From: Desulforapulum sp034007745
GTDB taxonomy: Bacteria; Desulfobacterota; Desulfobacteria; Desulfobacterales; Desulfobacteraceae
DNA: 64,000 nt
Direction: 5' to 3'
NCBI GenBank assembly: GCA_034007745.1
Contig: JAVEQI010000011.1
Location: forward strand, 1-64,000
The translations under genes and the position numbers were made by a program. The notes under the pieces are model-generated. The model ran no database searches. It was not told where the DNA came from and saw only the letters and a list, made by a program, of their open reading frames with translations. Of this stretch, positions 25,647 to 34,875 are shown piece after piece (positions within the stretch are counted from its first letter, which is position 1; each line of letters opens with the position of its first letter).

Positions 25647-27521
25647 TTATTTTTGAGGCTTAGGAACTTTTCTGGGATCTGTCATATTTTCAGGTCTCAG
25701 CATATCATCCAGCTCTTCCCGGGATAAAAGACCCTCCTTCAGAATCAGATCATACACACCTTCACCTGTTTTAAGGGCCTGACTCGCAATGGCAGCCGAA
25801 GCCTCATAGCCTATTGTGGGCACCAGGGCTGTTATCAGGCCGATACTGTTTTGAACGTAGTTGCGGCAGATTTCCCGGTTGGCCGTGATCCCGACAATAC
25901 AGCGGGATGCCAGGGTAACACAGGCATTTTTCAGGATCATCATCCCGTGGAGAAGGTCATAGGCGATAATGGGCTCGGCCATGCAAAGCTCAAGCTCGCT
26001 TGCTTCGGCCGCCATGGACACCACGGCATCGTATCCCATTACCTGGTAGCAGACCTGGTTGACCATTTCCGGAATCACCGGATTGACCTTTCCCGGCATG
26101 ATGGAAGACCCCGGCTGCATGGCTGGCAGATTGATTTCATTGAGCCCGCACCTCGGACCCGACGAGAGCCACCTTAAGTCATTGCATATTTTTGAGATTT
26201 GAACCGCCGCCCGCTTCAGGGAGGCCGACATCTGGACAAAGGCCCCTGCATTCTGAGTCGCTTCCACCAAATTAAGGGCACTCGTAAGTTTAAATCCGCT
26301 GATCTCAGACAGTTTTTCGGTCACAAGACTCGCATAGCCAGGAGGGCTGTTGATGCCTGTGCCAATGGCGGTTGCCCCCATGTTGATCATTAAAAGTTCC
26401 CGGGCGGATAGTTCAATGGCATTGATGGCGCTGTCTATCATCACGGCATAGGCGCCGAACTCCTGTCCAAGGGTCATGGGAACGGCATCCTGGTTTTCCG
26501 TACGCCCCATTTTCAGGACATCGTTAAATTCATCGGACTTCAGGAGCAGGGTCTCCTTAAGCTCCTTCATAGCCCGGGTCAAATTTTCTTTAGAAAGAAG
26601 AACAGACAGTTTTATGGCCGTGGGATAGGCATCGTTGGTGGACTGGGAGCAGTTCACATGGTCGTTGGGATGCAGGTGCTTATACTCCCCCTTGTTGTAA
26701 CCCATGAGTTCAAGTCCGCGGTTGGCAATGACCTCGTTGGCATTCATATTGGTTGAAGTGCCGGCCCCGCCCTGGAACATGTCCACGGTGAAGTTTTCAT
26801 GGAGCTTTCCTTCCAAAAGTTCATCGCAGGCCCTGCAGATAGCATCCGCCCTTCCCCGGTCCAATGAACCCAATTCCCGGTTGGCAATCGCAGCAGCTTT
26901 TTTTACCATGGCCAGGCCGTCCACAAGGTGCTTGAAATTGCTGACCGATTCACCGGAGATGGCAAAATTTTCCATGGCCCGCTGGGTCTGAACCCCATAA
27001 TAAACTCCATTGGAAATATCCCGTTGTCCAAGGGAATCGTGCTCCTGGCGAAACCCGCTCACAACATTTGTATCGAGCTTGTTTTGATGGAGCTGGCGGG
27101 ACAGCATTTTAAACCTGCGGTTAACGCCCACGGCTATCCTGGTGAGAATTCGATAGAAAAGGTCTGGATTGTTTTTCTTGAAAGCTGCGATTTTTTCCCT
27201 GGAAATCTGCCATATTACCGCACCTTTCCGGGTGAACCCACCGTTTGAATGGGCATCTCCCTCCAAAAAGGCACCTTCGTTGATCAAGGCGCCGGAAATC
27301 ATGGTCGCAACATGGCGGGATGTACCATGGAGCCCCCGGACAAGTTCAACATCCCCGTCAAGGATTATTCCGGCCCACATTCGGGGGGTGGATTCCTGGA
27401 ACAGCCATTCGTTGGGGCCATAACTTTTTTGTTCACCCTCGGCAAAAAATTTGAATAGGTCAGCCTCACTTATACCCGAAGATTTCATCACCTGTTCGAT
27501 AATATCTTTTTTAAAAATCAT
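25647..27521 (-). CDS. aspA: Aspartate ammonia-lyase/fumarase-family protein with N-terminal cyclic-nucleotide-binding domain
   Basis: 624 residues. Residues 15-145 form a cNMP-binding/Crp-type beta-roll (WLFQESTPRMWAGIILDGDVELVRG, GALINEGAFLEGD). From about 155 to the end is a full aspartase: DSLGQRDISNGVYYGVQTQRA, the HLHPNDHVNCSQSTND active-site block, and the superfamily signature GSSIMPGKVNP starting at residue 471. Aspartase deaminates aspartate to fumarate and ammonia in the cytoplasm. The fused sensor domain suggests allosteric control by a nucleotide or another ligand; the phosphate-binding cassette Arg typical of cAMP binding is not evident, so the ligand is open. The N-terminus begins directly with the sensor domain, without a DNA-binding helix-turn-helix. 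Confidence 0.9.
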   Translation of the reverse strand: MIFKKDIIEQVMKSSGISEADLFKFFAEGEQKSYGPNEWLFQESTPRMWAGIILDGDVELVRGLHGTSRHVATMISGALINEGAFLEGDAHSNGGFTRKGAVIWQISREKIAAFKKNNPDLFYRILTRIAVGVNRRFKMLSRQLHQNKLDTNVVSGFRQEHDSLGQRDISNGVYYGVQTQRAMENFAISGESVSNFKHLVDGLAMVKKAAAIANRELGSLDRGRADAICRACDELLEGKLHENFTVDMFQGGAGTSTNMNANEVIANRGLELMGYNKGEYKHLHPNDHVNCSQSTNDAYPTAIKLSVLLSKENLTRAMKELKETLLLKSDEFNDVLKMGRTENQDAVPMTLGQEFGAYAVMIDSAINAIELSARELLMINMGATAIGTGINSPPGYASLVTEKLSEISGFKLTSALNLVEATQNAGAFVQMSASLKRAAVQISKICNDLRWLSSGPRCGLNEINLPAMQPGSSIMPGKVNPVIPEMVNQVCYQVMGYDAVVSMAAEASELELCMAEPIIAYDLLHGMMILKNACVTLASRCIVGITANREICRNYVQNSIGLITALVPTIGYEASAAIASQALKTGEGVYDLILKEGLLSREELDDMLRPENMTDPRKVPKPQK

Positions 27522-27547
27522 GGAATATTCCTTTTACTCAATTGTTT

Positions 27548-28948
27548 TTAAGGCACCTTCTTTAAACGTTGGGCAACGGCATCGACCATGTCAATTTTGG
27601 TCTGACTTTTTTTCTCCCCACCCTTGGAAACCACCCGTGCGTAAAATGCGTTACAGATCTTTTTTGTCTCCTTGTCCCAGGGTGGAATATCGATGACGGG
27701 CTCTATTTTTTTTTGTTCAGAAACGGCGTAATCCCTGCGGCCGTGGGCCCAGTTGATCACCGAGCTGTAGAAGATAACGGCCCTGTCCAGAAGAACGTAC
27801 ATGAGCTGTTCCGAATTCATTGGCCGGATGGTAATCTGATCCCTGCCAAGCCTGATTCCCTTGAATTTTAACCCTGCCATACGGCTGCCGCTGAGAATTG
27901 CCGTGGCCGCCCCTGCCACTCCGCCAATGGCGGAAAAAACACCAAAGCTAAGCCCGGCAGCAGCCGTATCCAAAAGGGCCCCTGCCCCCATTCCTGCAAC
28001 ACCTGCTGCAACGGCAACCTCCTTTGGAGTAAGCCCCAAAAAACGCCAGGTCTTTTCGCTGAACAGGTCATTGTTGAGCATGGAATTTTCAGAAAGGGCA
28101 AGGTTGAATATGTTGTGTTTGAAAAGCTTCCTGATATCGTCATGGGCCCTCTGTTCGATCTGCCTGACCCGGTTCAGAAATTTCTTCTCAAGGTCAAGGC
28201 GCAAGGTTTCCGGGTTTACATTCGGTACAAGGGTTCCTGTCATGGTGGTCGTAAGAATCTCCTGGACCATGGCAACCATGGTCAGTGCTGTAAGGTTGAT
28301 GCGATGGTCCCAATCCAGCTTAAAGGCCTGAATCACAAGGGTAAGGCTCTCCTGCCAATCCTGATCCACACTCTTCAAACACTCCAGAAGTTCAATCCGC
28401 TCCCTGTAGGTGGCCCTGTGGGCATTGAATTCCCGAATGCTGTTGAAGGTCCGCCTGAACTCGTCTTTCCACTGGGTCAGATAGGTGGTATCTCCACCTT
28501 TGCAGTTTATGATGGACATGCGGGGCCGACCTGTGAGGCGCAGAATTTCCATCTCTGCCCTGTCATCTCCCCGGACAGGCCGTGACCCGTCAACCACATA
28601 GATGATGCCGGCCCCCCTTGCCACAGGTTTAAAAAGTTCGCACTCGTCTCTCAAATCCGGATCATCCCCATGGGCCGCAAGAAAGGCCTGGACCACGGTA
28701 TCCTGGGGGCCGGTATAGGCTTGAAACCAGGCCAGGGTCCGGCGGGGGGCTTGAAAGCCTGGGGTATCGGTGAAACGGATAACCTCCCTGTTATCAATTG
28801 TCACGGGAAAGGTCTGACAGACGACAGTCTCCCCGGGGAAGGGGCCTATCCTTACCCTGTCGTTCTCAGCCAGGGTCGACACCACCGAAGATTTTCCCTC
28901 GTTGGGGTGGCCCAGAATGGCAAATTCAGGTATTTGTTCTTCTTTCAT
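27548..28948 (-). CDS. GTPase with DUF3482 domain
   Basis: 466 residues. The N-terminal GTPase domain has G1 GHPNEGKSS (13-21), DTPGF as G3 near 60 and NCKGGD in the G4 position near 149 in place of the usual NKxD. A C-terminal half contains DUF3482 with a glycine/alanine-rich hydrophobic hairpin (VAVAAGVAGMGAGALLDTAAAG to GVAGAATAILSG, about 310-355) that may enter the membrane. It overlaps the stop of the DUF2868 gene by four bases. These two families are found together in many proteobacteria; function unknown, with a membrane-linked GTPase role inferred. Confidence 0.85.
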   Translation of the reverse strand: MKEEQIPEFAILGHPNEGKSSVVSTLAENDRVRIGPFPGETVVCQTFPVTIDNREVIRFTDTPGFQAPRRTLAWFQAYTGPQDTVVQAFLAAHGDDPDLRDECELFKPVARGAGIIYVVDGSRPVRGDDRAEMEILRLTGRPRMSIINCKGGDTTYLTQWKDEFRRTFNSIREFNAHRATYRERIELLECLKSVDQDWQESLTLVIQAFKLDWDHRINLTALTMVAMVQEILTTTMTGTLVPNVNPETLRLDLEKKFLNRVRQIEQRAHDDIRKLFKHNIFNLALSENSMLNNDLFSEKTWRFLGLTPKEVAVAAGVAGMGAGALLDTAAAGLSFGVFSAIGGVAGAATAILSGSRMAGLKFKGIRLGRDQITIRPMNSEQLMYVLLDRAVIFYSSVINWAHGRRDYAVSEQKKIEPVIDIPPWDKETKKICNAFYARVVSKGGEKKSQTKIDMVDAVAQRLKKVP

Positions 28949-30570
28949 TGGGTTACCAGATCCTCCACGTCTATAAGGGGGTCTCCCAGGCCTTTAATCT
29001 TGACGGCCCAGATTTTTTTGTCCTGGGAATCCGGGACTGTAAAAAGGGTGTCGGGTCCGGGTTTCCCAATAAGAACCACAACCAGGGGAATCTCCGGCGT
29101 CCTGGTGCGAACCTTGAGGATAAATGCAAGAATCTCCCGGATGGGGGGCAGCCATGCCTCCTGGAGCAAAAGTATGCCTGCAATTGAGTCTTTAAAGGCG
29201 GTTATCTGATCTGCTTCAGCGCTGGGATCAAGGCCTGTGCGAAGAATAGTCTCAACCCGGCAGTTCAGGCCGTGAAGCAATCTTTCTTTGAAATCCTCCT
29301 TGTCCAGCATATCAAAGATATCATCGTGAACAAGGGCGAGGAAATTTTCTGACACCTGGTTTTTTCCAGGTTCCTGGAAAAAATGATCATGACGATCATT
29401 ATTCTTGCCGTTTACGGGTCGTGTAATCCGGCCGTAGAACTCTTCCAGGGAGCTTGCCTTGCCTGTCTCCTGGGACACCACAGGTTCTGTGGTGACCCTG
29501 GGGGTGATAAGTCTGCGCACAAGTTTTTTTATACCCCAGCTGTCAAAGGAATAACGGGCAAGGGAACGCTTCTGTGCAAAAACGCCCAGAAGCAAAAGAA
29601 GCGTCCGGGGCAAAAGGGCATAGGTCACAACCGACAAGATTAAAAACGGCCACCAGGAGACAAGATCTGTCGTGGCAAGATGATAGATACCATCCTTGAG
29701 AATCAGCCGTGTACCCTCTATCTGAGCTGGGGATGGAAACCCAACCCCTGATGGAAATGCCCAGGACCAGGGGGTTGATATCATCTTAACAACCTTAACG
29801 ACAAAATCATGGCCCAGGTTGAGCGAGGACTGCCAGCCAAAGGCAGTATCGAAAAATGCAACGCGTCCAAGGGTTGCAGCCAGCACACCCAGGTTAAACC
29901 CCACCCCGAAAAGCTGCATCAGGACAAACAGGGGCCACAAAAAAAGTCGACTGTTTACGCTGCGGGATCGTCTGAAACTGCCTAGAGCTGCCATCAAGGC
30001 CTCCTGCTTTTCCCCTGACAGCTGGCTCCTGGCTCGGCGAAACAGCCTTGCTGCGGATCTCTCCAGGGCCAGACCAAAGGCCGGATAGATGCCGAGTCCA
30101 GAGATTTTTCCCGGGCGGACCTTCATCAGAGCAAGCCCTGCCAGGGTAAACAGCAAAAGCAAAGTCTGGGGCAGTAAAATCACCCCGAAAAAATAACTGA
30201 TGTTCAACGGCAGACTTCCAGTATAGGAAAAAAGTGAAAGGCAGACTATCAATCCCGTCACGAGTCCCCAGACAAACAAAAGGCCCCTTAAAAACCTGAA
30301 CCCCGAATCGATAAGGACACCTGGAAGAAAGCCCTGAACCTGGCCCATGAAAAAGACCCATAGCCGGACAAGGGTTCCCGGCAAGGGTCTTTCCGCCAGG
30401 CTTCCATCACCAGAATCAGCGAGAAGGGGAGCTATCTTTTCAAGATAGATACGTCGATCCCTTTCCTCCAAAATCTTTTGATCCTCAACCCTGCCCTCCT
30501 GGCCAAGAAGATACTCAAGGTCAATGAGATCACCAATGGTCCATTTTTTTTTCATATGTCCAAAGCCCAT
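28945..30570 (-). CDS. DUF2868 membrane protein, partner of the DUF3482 GTPase
   Basis: About 541 residues. An upstream in-frame ATG at 30597 exists, but GGAAGG lies 12 bases before the ATG at 30570, which is preferred; 30555 is also possible. There are several hydrophobic segments (LLFVWGLVTGLIVCLSLF, YFFGVILLPQTLLLLFTLAGLAL, LFLWPLFVLMQLFGVGFNLGVLAATLG, WWPFLILSVVTYALLPRTLLLLLGVF) and the ALLPR motif of DUF2868, then a soluble C-terminal domain of about 200 residues. ATGA overlap with the GTPase gene implies coupled translation. Function unknown. Confidence 0.85.
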   Translation of the reverse strand: MGFGHMKKKWTIGDLIDLEYLLGQEGRVEDQKILEERDRRIYLEKIAPLLADSGDGSLAERPLPGTLVRLWVFFMGQVQGFLPGVLIDSGFRFLRGLLFVWGLVTGLIVCLSLFSYTGSLPLNISYFFGVILLPQTLLLLFTLAGLALMKVRPGKISGLGIYPAFGLALERSAARLFRRARSQLSGEKQEALMAALGSFRRSRSVNSRLFLWPLFVLMQLFGVGFNLGVLAATLGRVAFFDTAFGWQSSLNLGHDFVVKVVKMISTPWSWAFPSGVGFPSPAQIEGTRLILKDGIYHLATTDLVSWWPFLILSVVTYALLPRTLLLLLGVFAQKRSLARYSFDSWGIKKLVRRLITPRVTTEPVVSQETGKASSLEEFYGRITRPVNGKNNDRHDHFFQEPGKNQVSENFLALVHDDIFDMLDKEDFKERLLHGLNCRVETILRTGLDPSAEADQITAFKDSIAGILLLQEAWLPPIREILAFILKVRTRTPEIPLVVVLIGKPGPDTLFTVPDSQDKKIWAVKIKGLGDPLIDVEDLVTQ

Positions 30571-30750
30571 ATTGTGTTTCAGCCTTCCAGAATTCATTAT
30601 TTTTCAGTTAATCTACCCTCCAACTCCCCATGGGTCAACAACAAAACAAAATGAGAATTACCGGGAATGTCCATCATCCCTTGTTTTCAATCAAAGGCTG
30701 TGTTAACAAGTTTACATCACGTCACCCTCCTAAACTGGTAAAGGAATTCT

Positions 30751-32397
30751 ATGAACGATCGTGTCAACATATCATCCTGGCTGAAACAGAGCACGGCCAG
30801 GCATCCATACAAGAGGGCCGTTGTCTATCCAGAATCAAGGGATGGAAAGGGCCGTGTTCTCTACGGCCACCTTACCTTCCTGCAGCTTGAACAAGAGAGC
30901 GATCAACTAGCCTTCGGCCTTGAGCAAAGGGGAATCACAAGGGGAATCAGAACCATTCTCATGGTGCCTCCGGGCATGGAATTTTTCACCCTGATCTTTG
31001 CCATGTTCAAGGTTGGAGCAATTCCTGTTGTGGTTGACCCAGGCATGGGGATCGACCGCATGCTCTCCTGTTTTGAGCAGGGTAAACCCGAGGCATTCAT
31101 CGGCATTGAAAAGGCCCATGTTCTGAGAATTCTGAAACCCCAGGTCTTCAAGACGCTGAAAATCTGGGTAACCGTTGGCCGGCGCTGGTTCTGGGGCGGC
31201 CCTACCCTGGATCAGCTGATGATCAAGGGTGATGACCCGTTTCCAGTTGCAGAGACAACGGCCAACGAAACAGCAGCCATCCTTTTTACCACGGGAAGCA
31301 CGGGGCCTGCCAAGGGAGTGGTCTACACCCACGGCAACTTCAACGCCCAGCTGATTCAGATCAGGGACCACTTCAAGATAGGGCCAGACGAGATCGACCT
31401 ACCCACTTTCCCGCTGTTTGCCCTTTTTGATCCGGCTCTTGGCATGACTGCTGTGATCCCGGACATGGACCCCACAAAACCAGCCTTTGTCAACCCGGAA
31501 CGAATCATCGAGGCTATTTTTAACCAGGGAGTGACCAATATGTTTGCCTCCCCTGCCCTGCTCAACCGGGTGGGGGAGTATGGCAGGGCAAACAGTGTAA
31601 AGCTGCCGTCCCTTAAAAGGGTAATCTCTGCCGGAGCCCCGGTAACCCCCGCTAACCTAGAGCAATTTTCATTCATGCTGGAACCCCCGGCACAGATTCA
31701 CACCCCCTACGGCGCAACAGAGTCGGTACCCATCTTATCCATAGAAAGCGACGAAATTCTTAACGAAACAAGATCCCTTTCCGAACAGGGGTTTGGCATC
31801 TGCATTGGTCGGCCCATCTGCGGCACAGAAGTCGCTGTCATTGGACTGAGTGATGACCCCATAGAACATTTTTCAGATGATCTTATTGTAAACGACACGG
31901 AGGTGGGGGAAATCATCGTAAAGGCAAGGCTTGTTACCCGCAACTACTACAACAATCCCGAGGCCGACATCCTGGCCAAAATCATGGATGATAGAGGATT
32001 CTGGCATCGCATGGGCGATCTTGGGTGGAAGGATTCCAAGGGAAGAATCTGGTTCTGCGGAAGAAAGAACCACAGGGTTGTAATGGGTAAAGATACCCTG
32101 TTTACAATCCCCTGTGAGGCGATCTTCAACAACCACGAGTCTGTTCAGAGAAGCGCCCTTGTGGGGGTCGGCCCCCGCCAGATGCAGACTCCCGTAATTA
32201 TAATCGAACCGGTTAAGGGGATTAAGAACCGAAAAAAACTCATCCAGGAATTAGAGGACCTTGCCGTTTCCCACCCTCTTACCGAGGGGATCAAACATAT
32301 ACTGATCCACCCCTCCTTTCCCGTGGATATCCGGCACAATGCCAAAATATTCAGGGAAAAACTCGCCGTGTGGGCCGCAGAAAAGCTCGAATTTTAA
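30751..32397 (+). CDS. AMP-dependent acyl ligase, OleC-like
   Basis: 548 residues of the ANL adenylating superfamily: P-loop FTTGSTGPAKGVVYTH near 180-195, YGATES near 327 and GDLGWKDSKGRIWFCGRKNHRV near 423-444. The VTNMFASPALLNRVGEY and DMDPTKPAFVNP blocks match the OleC subgroup, which closes beta-hydroxy acids to beta-lactones in long-chain olefin synthesis. OleA, OleB and OleD are not adjacent, so the pathway link is unproven and a general fatty acyl-CoA/AMP ligase remains possible. Convergent with the DHH-CBS gene, six bases apart. Confidence 0.8.
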   Translation: MNDRVNISSWLKQSTARHPYKRAVVYPESRDGKGRVLYGHLTFLQLEQESDQLAFGLEQRGITRGIRTILMVPPGMEFFTLIFAMFKVGAIPVVVDPGMGIDRMLSCFEQGKPEAFIGIEKAHVLRILKPQVFKTLKIWVTVGRRWFWGGPTLDQLMIKGDDPFPVAETTANETAAILFTTGSTGPAKGVVYTHGNFNAQLIQIRDHFKIGPDEIDLPTFPLFALFDPALGMTAVIPDMDPTKPAFVNPERIIEAIFNQGVTNMFASPALLNRVGEYGRANSVKLPSLKRVISAGAPVTPANLEQFSFMLEPPAQIHTPYGATESVPILSIESDEILNETRSLSEQGFGICIGRPICGTEVAVIGLSDDPIEHFSDDLIVNDTEVGEIIVKARLVTRNYYNNPEADILAKIMDDRGFWHRMGDLGWKDSKGRIWFCGRKNHRVVMGKDTLFTIPCEAIFNNHESVQRSALVGVGPRQMQTPVIIIEPVKGIKNRKKLIQELEDLAVSHPLTEGIKHILIHPSFPVDIRHNAKIFREKLAVWAAEKLEF

Positions 32398-32403
32398 AAC
32401 GTC

Positions 32404-33702
32404 TCAATCGGGCAAAAGATCATAAAAGTAAAGCATGGCGTCCGACCTTGTGACAATGCCGATGATTTTGTTGTTGTCCATGACCGGAATACGGCCGATA
32501 TCATGGCGGATCATGAGCCTTGCTGCGTCAATGGCGCTTCGTTCCGCCGTGATGGAGACAACCTTGCGGCTCATGAACGCCTTGACCGGTGACTGCATGT
32601 GGTCAGCCTTTCTGATCTTTCTAAAATCCCTGCGTGAGATTATTCCCACAAGGTTATCCCCGTCGTCCACAACCGGAAGCCCGGAACAGCCAATGTCCCT
32701 TAAAATCATGGCAGCTTCTCCCACCGCGATGTTCTCGTTGACCGTGGTCACAGGGTAGGACATGATGTCGCTGAGCATGACCGAAGTCTGCTGATTGCCC
32801 TTTATCATCTCGACGATCATCTCTTCAATCACTACGGGGTTAGTGGATTTGAGCAGGGCCGAACCTGCCCCCGGGTGCCCTCCGCCGCCCATGCTCCTCA
32901 TGATTACGCCCATGTTGAGTTCATCAAGATTGCTCCGGCCGATGACCATACAGCGATCCCGCTCAATATCCCTGAAAATGCCAAAAGCAGCGTCCACGTT
33001 GACGATCTCCCGGTACATCTGAACCACCACCGAAAGATTCTGCACATGACCTTCGATATCCATAGTCATTATGGAGACGCTAAAGTGGGCAATCTCCCTT
33101 CGCTCTGCATTCTGGATCATTTTAAACAGGATATCCTTCTGCTTCTTGCCGTAGGCCTGGCGCAAAAAAGTACCAAGAATGTTCAGATCTGCCTTTCTCT
33201 CAAGAAGATACCCCGCTGCCCTTGCATCCTCGGCAAGGGTAGAGGGAAAGGTGAGGTTTCCCGTATCCTCATAGAGCCCCATGAGAAACAGGGTGGCCTG
33301 GATGGGAGTGATCAATTTTCTCTGGCGTAAAAGCTCCCGGATAAGAAGGGTTATGTTTGCACCAATCTCTTCTCGAACCACCTCATCCCCTTGGATATCG
33401 CCTTCCAGATGGTGGTCCCATACTATTGTTTTGAGATCCTTACGCTCCTTTAACGGGCTCATGCCCTCAAGCCTTGACCAGGAATTGGTGTCCACGACAA
33501 TAAGGGTGTTGACCTGGTCAAGATCGACCTCTTTGACAGAATAAAAACCAAATAAATCCTTGTGAATGGCTAAAAAAGCCTTGAGGTTGGGATTTATAGT
33601 TCTGGGAAGCACTGGTATAGCCCCGGGATAGATAACGCTTGCCGCTACAAGGGAGGCAAGGGCATCAAAATCAGTTCCCTTATGGGTGGTGATGAGTTTC
33701 AT
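32404..33702 (-). CDS. DHH phosphoesterase with DHHA1 and two CBS domains
   Basis: 432 residues. DHH-family motifs are present: HKGTDFDA (7-14), VVDTN (69-73), DHH (96-98), and a DHHA1 GGGHPGAGSA motif near 265-274. Two CBS domains follow (about 300-432; PVTTVNENIAVGEAAMILRD and VVSITAERSAIDAARLM). In Geobacter-type and related bacteria this module is the N-terminal half of a poly(A)/CCA-adding enzyme; here the nucleotidyltransferase half is missing and the protein ends cleanly after CBS2. It probably acts as an oligonucleotide or nucleotide phosphoesterase with adenylate sensing through the CBS pair. Confidence 0.85.
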   Translation of the reverse strand: MKLITTHKGTDFDALASLVAASVIYPGAIPVLPRTINPNLKAFLAIHKDLFGFYSVKEVDLDQVNTLIVVDTNSWSRLEGMSPLKERKDLKTIVWDHHLEGDIQGDEVVREEIGANITLLIRELLRQRKLITPIQATLFLMGLYEDTGNLTFPSTLAEDARAAGYLLERKADLNILGTFLRQAYGKKQKDILFKMIQNAERREIAHFSVSIMTMDIEGHVQNLSVVVQMYREIVNVDAAFGIFRDIERDRCMVIGRSNLDELNMGVIMRSMGGGGHPGAGSALLKSTNPVVIEEMIVEMIKGNQQTSVMLSDIMSYPVTTVNENIAVGEAAMILRDIGCSGLPVVDDGDNLVGIISRRDFRKIRKADHMQSPVKAFMSRKVVSITAERSAIDAARLMIRHDIGRIPVMDNNKIIGIVTRSDAMLYFYDLLPD

Positions 33703-33704
33703 AT

Positions 33705-34562
33705 TTATTGCCTTTCGTCAATGGCCGAGTTTTCAGGTTGATCTCCCTGTTCCGCATACCCAAGCATTCTTGGTTCCCGTGTATCGTCATAACCTATACT
33801 CATGGGCGTCCTGGCAGTTTTTTTATACTCAAGCTCCAACTCGTACTTTCTTATCTCGGTTTGAATATCCATGCTCTTGTGGGCAAGTCTATACTTCATA
33901 TACATGAACCAGGCAAAAAGAACGAACAAAGCTACAATCACGGCAACAAAAAACCACTTGAACTCAACAATAGTTTCGATTCCGGTGCGGGCAACAAAGG
34001 ATATAAGATTGGGAATAATCCAGTAGAGGAGCACGGCGGCCAACACAAGAAAACCAATAATAAAAATATTAAATCTGCTGACTCGAAAAAAAAGTGCCTC
34101 TATTTTGTTGGCCCCCTCATGCTTATTGCCTGACTGGTCGTTTGATTGGTTATCTGTGCCTGGAAACCCTTTTCCAGACGGGTCATTCCCCCCCAGAAAA
34201 ACCATCACAGCCTTAAGAACAAAACCAAGAAGCAGTATCAGCCCTATGGGAATTCCCACGGCAGCGGTAAACCATGCCCGGAAGGGAAAAGGAACATCCT
34301 TTGTTACAAGCTTTACCTGATAGTTTTCAAAAGGTCCAAAGGTATTTTCAAAATAATACCTATTGAAATTAGTCATGGTTGAGCCCTTAACCTCGTAAAC
34401 CACCTCGTCATTCTTATCTAAAACCTGCATATAGGATTGATGGCCCGAGCGCATGGTGGCAAGGACAAAAACCTGAAATTCCACTATAAAAAAAGCAACT
34501 ATGACAATCACCAGCAACACCTTGTGCTTCTCCAGCTGCTCTGACCAACTCTTAAATCCCAT
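33705..34562 (-). CDS. Unknown multi-pass membrane protein
   Basis: About 285 residues from the ATG at 34562 (GGAGG upstream); a longer frame to 34607 exists. There are four transmembrane segments: VLLVIVIVAFFIVEFQVFVLA, AVGIPIGLILLLGFVLKAVMVF, IFIIGFLVLAAVLLYWIIPNL and WFFVAVIVALFVLFAWFMYM. An Asn/Asp/Gly-rich loop of about 30 residues follows the second, and the last helix leads into a charged C-terminal coil. The first periplasmic loop has about 65 residues. No family recognised. Its stop lies two bases from the DHH-CBS start, so the two are probably co-transcribed. Confidence 0.75.
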   Translation of the reverse strand: MGFKSWSEQLEKHKVLLVIVIVAFFIVEFQVFVLATMRSGHQSYMQVLDKNDEVVYEVKGSTMTNFNRYYFENTFGPFENYQVKLVTKDVPFPFRAWFTAAVGIPIGLILLLGFVLKAVMVFLGGNDPSGKGFPGTDNQSNDQSGNKHEGANKIEALFFRVSRFNIFIIGFLVLAAVLLYWIIPNLISFVARTGIETIVEFKWFFVAVIVALFVLFAWFMYMKYRLAHKSMDIQTEIRKYELELEYKKTARTPMSIGYDDTREPRMLGYAEQGDQPENSAIDERQ

Positions 34563-34875
34563 TGTTTTTTTACACCCTCCACTACATCTAATAACTATCA
34601 AATACAACGCAGAACCAACCCATTATTAACTAATAAACGATTGCAGTATAATCATTGCCAAGTGAAACATCAATATTTAAACACACCATGATTCTGAACG
34701 ATACAAGATGTCATCCTACTTTTGATGGGTACCATTTCAAGTATGGACACCGACTGTTGCCTCTAGTGTAAAACCAAAACAAGAATGAGTGGACGTCCAT
34801 AATTTTGGTTTACCTTGACTGGGAAATGTAATATGAATACGTTTTTGAACAAAGAATTCAGGAGTATAATTTCCC
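34563..34875. other. Divergent intergenic region with a second-type short repeat
   Basis: Between the membrane protein (minus) and the ACT gene (plus). It holds the 24-base element 34759-34782, a 22/24 match to 11419-11442 (shared core GTAAAACCAAAACAA). Otherwise AT-rich; no promoter could be called with confidence. Confidence 0.4.

Noticed and set aside
28115..28585. 156-codon ORF opposite the DUF3482 GTPase
   Set aside because: Antisense shadow of a conserved coding region.
30643..30665. Fur box suggested by AAAATGAGAATT upstream of the OleC-like gene
   Set aside because: Only a half-site is present and the downstream gene has no link with iron; similar runs occur in what seem to be repeats.
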